From: JBBDRJ01 sp963766295
GTDB taxonomy: Bacteria > Actinomycetota > JAICYB01
DNA length: 64,000 bases
Reading direction: 5' to 3'
NCBI GenBank assembly: GCA_963766295.1
Contig: CAVXYW010000002.1
Span: 2,005,909-2,069,908, forward strand
This document shows positions 60,547 through 64,000 of this stretch, in pieces; position 1 is the stretch's first letter; each line of letters opens with the position of its first letter. The notes beneath the pieces were generated by a model that had not been told where the DNA came from, ran no database searches, and saw only the letters and a list, made by a program, of their open reading frames with translations. The position numbers and the translations under genes were made by a program.

Positions 60547-61392
60547 CTACTCGGGTTCGGCGTAGAAACGTCGATACTCGTCGTCAGGGCCGTTCCAGAT
60601 CGCTATCCATTCTTCGTCGGTCATCGCCGAACGGCGCTTGACGTTTCTGGCGGCGCCGTGGCCCACGAGCCACCTCAGTTTCGGAGAGTCGGTCGTTATG
60701 GCCTCTGCGATGCAGTCGGCGACGTCCTCGGGCGGCGAACCGTGCGGGAACTCCTCGATGACGGTGCCGCCGAGCCGCGTCCGAACGGGCGCGTACGGCC
60801 CCGTCGGCAGCGAAGCGTCAACCTTCATCCAAATAGGCGTGAGGATCAGTCCGGGCTCGATCAGGGCAACGCGGATGCCGAAAGGCGCTACTTCAATCGC
60901 TAGTGACTCCGTTGCTGCCTCCAGCGCGTGCTTCGAACCCGTATAAGCCGACATCCCCGGCATAGGAATGAGGCCGGCTTGGCTCGTCACATTGACGATG
61001 CATCCGCTGCCGCGCTCGCGCATCGACGGAAGCACGGCCTTCATGCAACGCAGTGCGCCGAAGAAGTTCGTCTCCATAATCTCGCGGTAGTAATCAAGGC
61101 TCGACTCCTCGACGGCCGTGCTACCCCCTCCGAGGCCCGCGTTGTTGATCAGAACGTCGACACCGCCGCGTGTCGCGATGACGTCCTTGAACAGAGCCTC
61201 GACGGCATCGTCGTCATTAACGTCGAGTGCCCGAACTTCGAGTTCCGCACCGCGCTCTTTCGCGACGGTCGCTAGGTCAGAAGCCGACGGATTGCGCATG
61301 GTCGCGACAACCTGATTACCGTCCTCAGCAAGCCTTACGGCCGTCGAATATCCGATGCCTGTACTGCAACCCGTGATGACACTGACTGTCAT
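60547..61392 (-). CDS. Short-chain dehydrogenase/reductase
   Basis: 281 residues. NAD(P) motif VITGCSTGIGYSTAVRLAED, VLINNAGLGGGSTAVEE, and the active-site Ser-Tyr-Lys as NVTSQAG and SAYTGSKHALEAATES. The classical SDR length with a C-terminal extension matches the retinol-dehydrogenase-like group. The stop abuts that of the convergent cyclase gene. It is divergent from the GNAT gene at 61466. Substrate unknown. Confidence 0.9.
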   Translation of the reverse strand: MTVSVITGCSTGIGYSTAVRLAEDGNQVVATMRNPSASDLATVAKERGAELEVRALDVNDDDAVEALFKDVIATRGGVDVLINNAGLGGGSTAVEESSLDYYREIMETNFFGALRCMKAVLPSMRERGSGCIVNVTSQAGLIPMPGMSAYTGSKHALEAATESLAIEVAPFGIRVALIEPGLILTPIWMKVDASLPTGPYAPVRTRLGGTVIEEFPHGSPPEDVADCIAEAITTDSPKLRWLVGHGAARNVKRRSAMTDEEWIAIWNGPDDEYRRFYAEPE

Positions 61393-61465
61393 GACTACCC
61401 CTCCCGTGGGCCCCCAAGTGAGCCTGCCACGATTCGTAGTGCTAGTGACGGGGTACCTTGATCAA

Positions 61466-61744
61466 ATGACTCGGATCACGCACAACGCTGATCAGAACCG
61501 GTACGAGCTCTTCATGGACGGCTCCCTTGCGAGCATCGCCGATTACCGGATGGAGGGCGACAGCGTCGTGATCTTCCACACCGAAACCTCGGACGAATTC
61601 CGGGGGCGTGGTCTAGCCGCCGAGCTGGTGCAGTGGACCCTTGATGACGTCCGCAAGCAGGGGTTAAAGGTAGTGCCCGATTGCTGGTTCGTTGCCGACT
61701 ACATCGAAGCTCATCCCGAATACCGGGATTTGGTAGCGGCCTAA
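61466..61744 (+). CDS. Small GNAT-like N-acetyltransferase, YjdJ type
   Basis: 92 residues from ATG 61466. YELFMDGSLASIADYRMEGD, HTETSDEFRGRGLAAELVQW (acetyl-CoA loop RGRGLA), LKVVPDCWFVADYIEAHPEY are the full PF14542-type mini-GNAT pattern, with the conserved Cys. Upstream in-frame codons overlap the SDR gene, so they are not used. The stop overlaps the convergent patatin gene by 4 bases. Its acceptor is unknown. Confidence 0.87.
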   Translation: MTRITHNADQNRYELFMDGSLASIADYRMEGDSVVIFHTETSDEFRGRGLAAELVQWTLDDVRKQGLKVVPDCWFVADYIEAHPEYRDLVAA

Positions 61745-62607
61745 CTCCAGAACTCAGCTAACCGATCGGCAACAAGCTTCCCCTGACGCTCCCCGGCCTC
61801 AACAGCCGGCGTAACCATGGACGGATCCATGAGGTTGACGCCCATCGCGGTAGCTGCATCGGCGTCGGGGAAGATCACCTCAACCGTGCCACCTGCGTCT
61901 TGTAAAGCTGCGACCTCATCGTTGAACCCAGCTGCGATCGCCGCGAACGGCCCGGACATCGCGGCGGGATTCATCAAGGACAGGATGAGAACGCGGTCGC
62001 GTCCTTTTGCAAGGTCGGCGTTGGTAGCTGAGCGCATCCCGCCGTCGATGTAGCGTCGCCCGTTGATCGTGATCGGCGGGAAGATCCCCGGCACTGCGCA
62101 GCTCGACGCGACTGCACGTCCGAGAGGAGCTCCTGAGTGCTCGTCCCATACGACGAACTCACCCGTCAAAGCATCAACGGCAGTGCACGCGTACCGTCGC
62201 GGCCAATCGGCGTCGACGAGGTGACCGAAGTTGGCGACGAATGACTCCTCCGGAGGAGTTTCTGCCTCGAGAGCGAAGGCGCCGATCTTCGCCCGCTTGA
62301 CCTCGTCGGGCTCCGTCGATGTAAAGAGATCTCTAAAGGCTTTGATCAGTTCCTGCATCTGCTCGCCTGACGCGCCGGCCGGCTTCCGATCCGAAGAAGG
62401 TGATGCGTTGGCTCGCAGCCTTTCGGAGACATCGCCGATGTCGCGACCGAGAGCGATCTCGGCCCCCACGACGGAACCGGCCGACGTACCGAGGATGTAG
62501 TCCGCCAGCGCCGCGTCAACGCCTTGCGCGGCCAGTCCGGAGATCACTCCCGCCTCCCAGCCGATCCCAACCGGTCCGCCGCCGCTCAGCACCAATGCTC
62601 GCGTCAT
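61741..62607 (-). CDS. Patatin-like phospholipase (second copy type)
   Basis: 288 residues from ATG 62607, with AGGGGAC 7 bases before it. Motifs: RALVLSGGGPVGIGWEAGVI, YILGTSAGSVVGAEI (nucleophile Ser in GxSxG), ASSCAVPGIFPPITINGRRY and IDGGMRSATNADLA (catalytic Asp). It differs clearly from the patatin at 46845 and belongs to the actinobacterial cytosolic group. No signal peptide. It probably hydrolyses lipid esters; substrate unknown. Confidence 0.88.
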   Translation of the reverse strand: MTRALVLSGGGPVGIGWEAGVISGLAAQGVDAALADYILGTSAGSVVGAEIALGRDIGDVSERLRANASPSSDRKPAGASGEQMQELIKAFRDLFTSTEPDEVKRAKIGAFALEAETPPEESFVANFGHLVDADWPRRYACTAVDALTGEFVVWDEHSGAPLGRAVASSCAVPGIFPPITINGRRYIDGGMRSATNADLAKGRDRVLILSLMNPAAMSGPFAAIAAGFNDEVAALQDAGGTVEVIFPDADAATAMGVNLMDPSMVTPAVEAGERQGKLVADRLAEFWS

Positions 62608-62661
62608 CGAAAAGTCCCCTTGGCTCCGCACAACTAAGTCGGATCGCAGACCGGACACTAA

Positions 62662-63070
62662 CTAATACGGCCCGATCAACCTCGCGATGAAGGACGCGCG
62701 CTCGACGGGTGTGCCGCGAGGAACGTTCGCGATCGTGTAGCCGAGTCCGGCGTACACCTCCCGGATGCGTTGGCCGAATCCGTCCGCCTCATCGAACGTC
62801 ATCGGTGCGGTCCTCGTCCGTTGTGTAGATCTCGGGCCAGAACGGACAGAAGAACACTGTTTCGTTGTAGCGATGAGTGGCGGCCGCAGCCTCGGCCCCC
62901 GAAGGGTCCAGATCGAAAAGCTCGGCGACGCCCGTGAAGCCAAGACCGACAAGCTCATGGATGATCGGCGTCTTCCCACTTCCCGGAGCCCCGGTCAGTA
63001 CGAAAAGTTTGCTCGCTCTTCTCCTGTGGGCTCGGCGTCGCAGCCACTGCGCGGAAGATAACCTGGGCAT
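62662..63070 (-). pseudogene. Decayed AAA_28-type P-loop ATPase gene
   Basis: From ATG 63070 the frame gives KLFVLTGAPGSGKTPIIHEL (Walker A) and LGFTGVAE. It then jumps straight to HRYNETVFFCPFWPEIYTTD and EDRT, and stops at 62789. The family C-terminus continues in another frame: FDEADGFGQRIREVYAGLGY and TPVERASFIARLI to 62662. About 90 residues expected between Walker A and HRYN are missing, and one frameshift is needed near 62800. So it is a gene ruin with both an internal deletion and an indel. Confidence 0.72.
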
Positions 63071-63164
63071 TCGGATCCGATGAGTCTTGGCTCCGTGAGT
63101 CGTCTCAGCTGACAGGCTCACCATGGAGCCCGCGAGCGAACGTGACGAGTCAGCGGAGGACACC

Positions 63165-63980
63165 ATGACCACACCCCCCGGCAACGCGAGCAGCAACCTC
63201 CCCGGCAAGCCGCCCGTCGTCGACCTTGCCACATGGCAAGCGGCGCGCGAAGAGCTGTTGGTGCGCGAGAAGGCGCATACCCGTGAAGGCGACGCGATCG
63301 CCGCGGCCCGGCGGCGGCTGCCGATGGTCGAGCTCGACGGCGCGGTCGAGGTCACCGGCGCCGATGGGCCGGTCCCGTTCGTCGACCTGTTCCAAGGTCG
63401 CGACGAGCTCGTGGTCTACCACTCCATGTGGTACGACGGCGCGCCACACCAGGGGCAGTGCGAGGGATGCACCTTCAACCTCTGGCACATGAGGGACACC
63501 GTCTACCTCAACGCACGGGGCGTCTCATTCGCCGTCCTGACCTCGGGGGTGTGGGACGAGGTGGCTGACTACGTCGAATTCATGGGCTACACCCAGCCCT
63601 GGTACTCGGTGCGGGGCGTGGAGGCGTCGCTCCTCGCAGACGAGGGGCACATCGTCTGCTACTTGCGCGCCGGCGTCCGTGTGTTCCGCACCTACTCCAC
63701 GACCGGCCGGGGCAACGAGCCTGCCGATGGGTCCTATGGCCTGCTCGACATGACGCCCTGCGGCCGCCGCGAGGGGTGGGAGGACAACCCCGAGGGCTGG
63801 CCTGAGGTTCCTGATGCCGGCTCGCCGGCCGGTGGGCACGGCGAGCCGATCTGCTGGTATTGGCGCACGGACGCCGACGGCGTCGCCACCTGGGGCCCGA
63901 CCGGCCGGCCCACGCCGCAGTGGACCCGTCCGGGTGCGACCCCCGTGGAGACCCTCGGCCGCCAGGACGACCACCACTGA
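63165..63980 (+). CDS. DUF899 family thioredoxin-like protein
   Basis: 271 residues from ATG 63165, chosen for GGAGG 5 bases upstream. DLATWQAAREELLVREKAHT, RRRLPMVELD, VDLFQGRDELVVYHSMWYD, QCEGCTFNLWHM and the late YGLLDMTPCGRREGWEDNP, ICWYWRTD are the DUF899 signature. It has a thioredoxin-like fold with CxxC in CEGC; function unknown. Base composition is richer in G and C at third positions than its neighbours, which could mean recent acquisition. The last 20 bases of the window hold nothing. Confidence 0.88.
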   Translation: MTTPPGNASSNLPGKPPVVDLATWQAAREELLVREKAHTREGDAIAAARRRLPMVELDGAVEVTGADGPVPFVDLFQGRDELVVYHSMWYDGAPHQGQCEGCTFNLWHMRDTVYLNARGVSFAVLTSGVWDEVADYVEFMGYTQPWYSVRGVEASLLADEGHIVCYLRAGVRVFRTYSTTGRGNEPADGSYGLLDMTPCGRREGWEDNPEGWPEVPDAGSPAGGHGEPICWYWRTDADGVATWGPTGRPTPQWTRPGATPVETLGRQDDHH

Positions 63981-64000
63981 CGGGCCGATCTTTCCGTGGA

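Overview
This 64 kb window comes from a chromosome of high-GC, actinobacterial type, probably an uncultured member of the Actinomycetota. The evidence is the gene content and order. The block rsmI, metG, tatD, rpfB-like, rsmA, ispE, glmU, prs, rplY, pth, mfd, mazG, eno, ftsB contains the same genes as the classic mycobacterial Rv1003-Rv1024 neighbourhood. There is also an MtrA/MtrB-type two-component system followed by an LpqB-like GerMN lipoprotein, a mycothiol-type DinB enzyme, frequent GTG and TTG starts, and many 1-4 base start/stop overlaps. I see no rRNA, CRISPR array, insertion sequence, integrase or phage structural gene.

Positions 1-30400 lie almost wholly on the minus strand. rpoC (cut by the left edge) and rpoB are followed leftward-to-rightward by a very large secreted, membrane-anchored protein, a lipoprotein, ftsB, eno, mazG, a SurA/PrsA-like foldase, mfd, a small kinase, pth, rplY, prs, glmU, tRNA-Gln, ispE, rsmA, an rpfB/yabE-like wall protein, tatD, metG, rsmI and three small genes. 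This region joins transcription, translation fidelity, nucleotide and sugar-nucleotide precursors, isoprenoid synthesis and cell-wall remodelling. rpoB carries six apparent frameshifts, rpoC one at the window edge, and the large surface protein one near its C-terminus. The restored proteins look normal, so sequence error is the likeliest cause.

Positions 30400-49500 are mixed-strand. They hold a D-threonine-aldolase-like enzyme with a HisN-type phosphatase, a decayed GerMN lipoprotein with mtrB and mtrA, an acyl-CoA dehydrogenase with an aldo/keto reductase, an erythromycin-esterase-like protein, and an MMPL exporter with a histone-like basic tail. A copper module follows (membrane protein, YcnI, CopC-CopD fusion), then a surface-anchored FG-GAP beta-propeller protein with a patatin lipase and a lysophospholipid acyltransferase.

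Positions 49500-64000 are accessory: a TSUP transporter, a methyltransferase, a GNAT-like acyltransferase, a catalytically degenerate isochorismatase-fold protein with a zinc alcohol dehydrogenase, an NlpC/P60 hydrolase, a VOC protein and a mycothiol-type enzyme. A receiver-thioredoxin reductase fusion is divergent from a TPR-class III cyclase. SDR, GNAT, patatin and DUF899 genes end the window, with two gene ruins (an HTTM fragment and an AAA ATPase).

The most notable points are these. glmU has a GTG start only 2 bases after the 3' end of a CCA-less tRNA-Gln, so tRNA processing could create a leaderless glmU message. The cysteine-free receiver/thioredoxin-reductase fusion faces a cyclase. 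RpoB has Gln in place of the rifamycin-contact Asp. mtrAB is followed by a broken lpqB-like gene. Several unrelated proteins end in similar Lys/Ala-rich tails.
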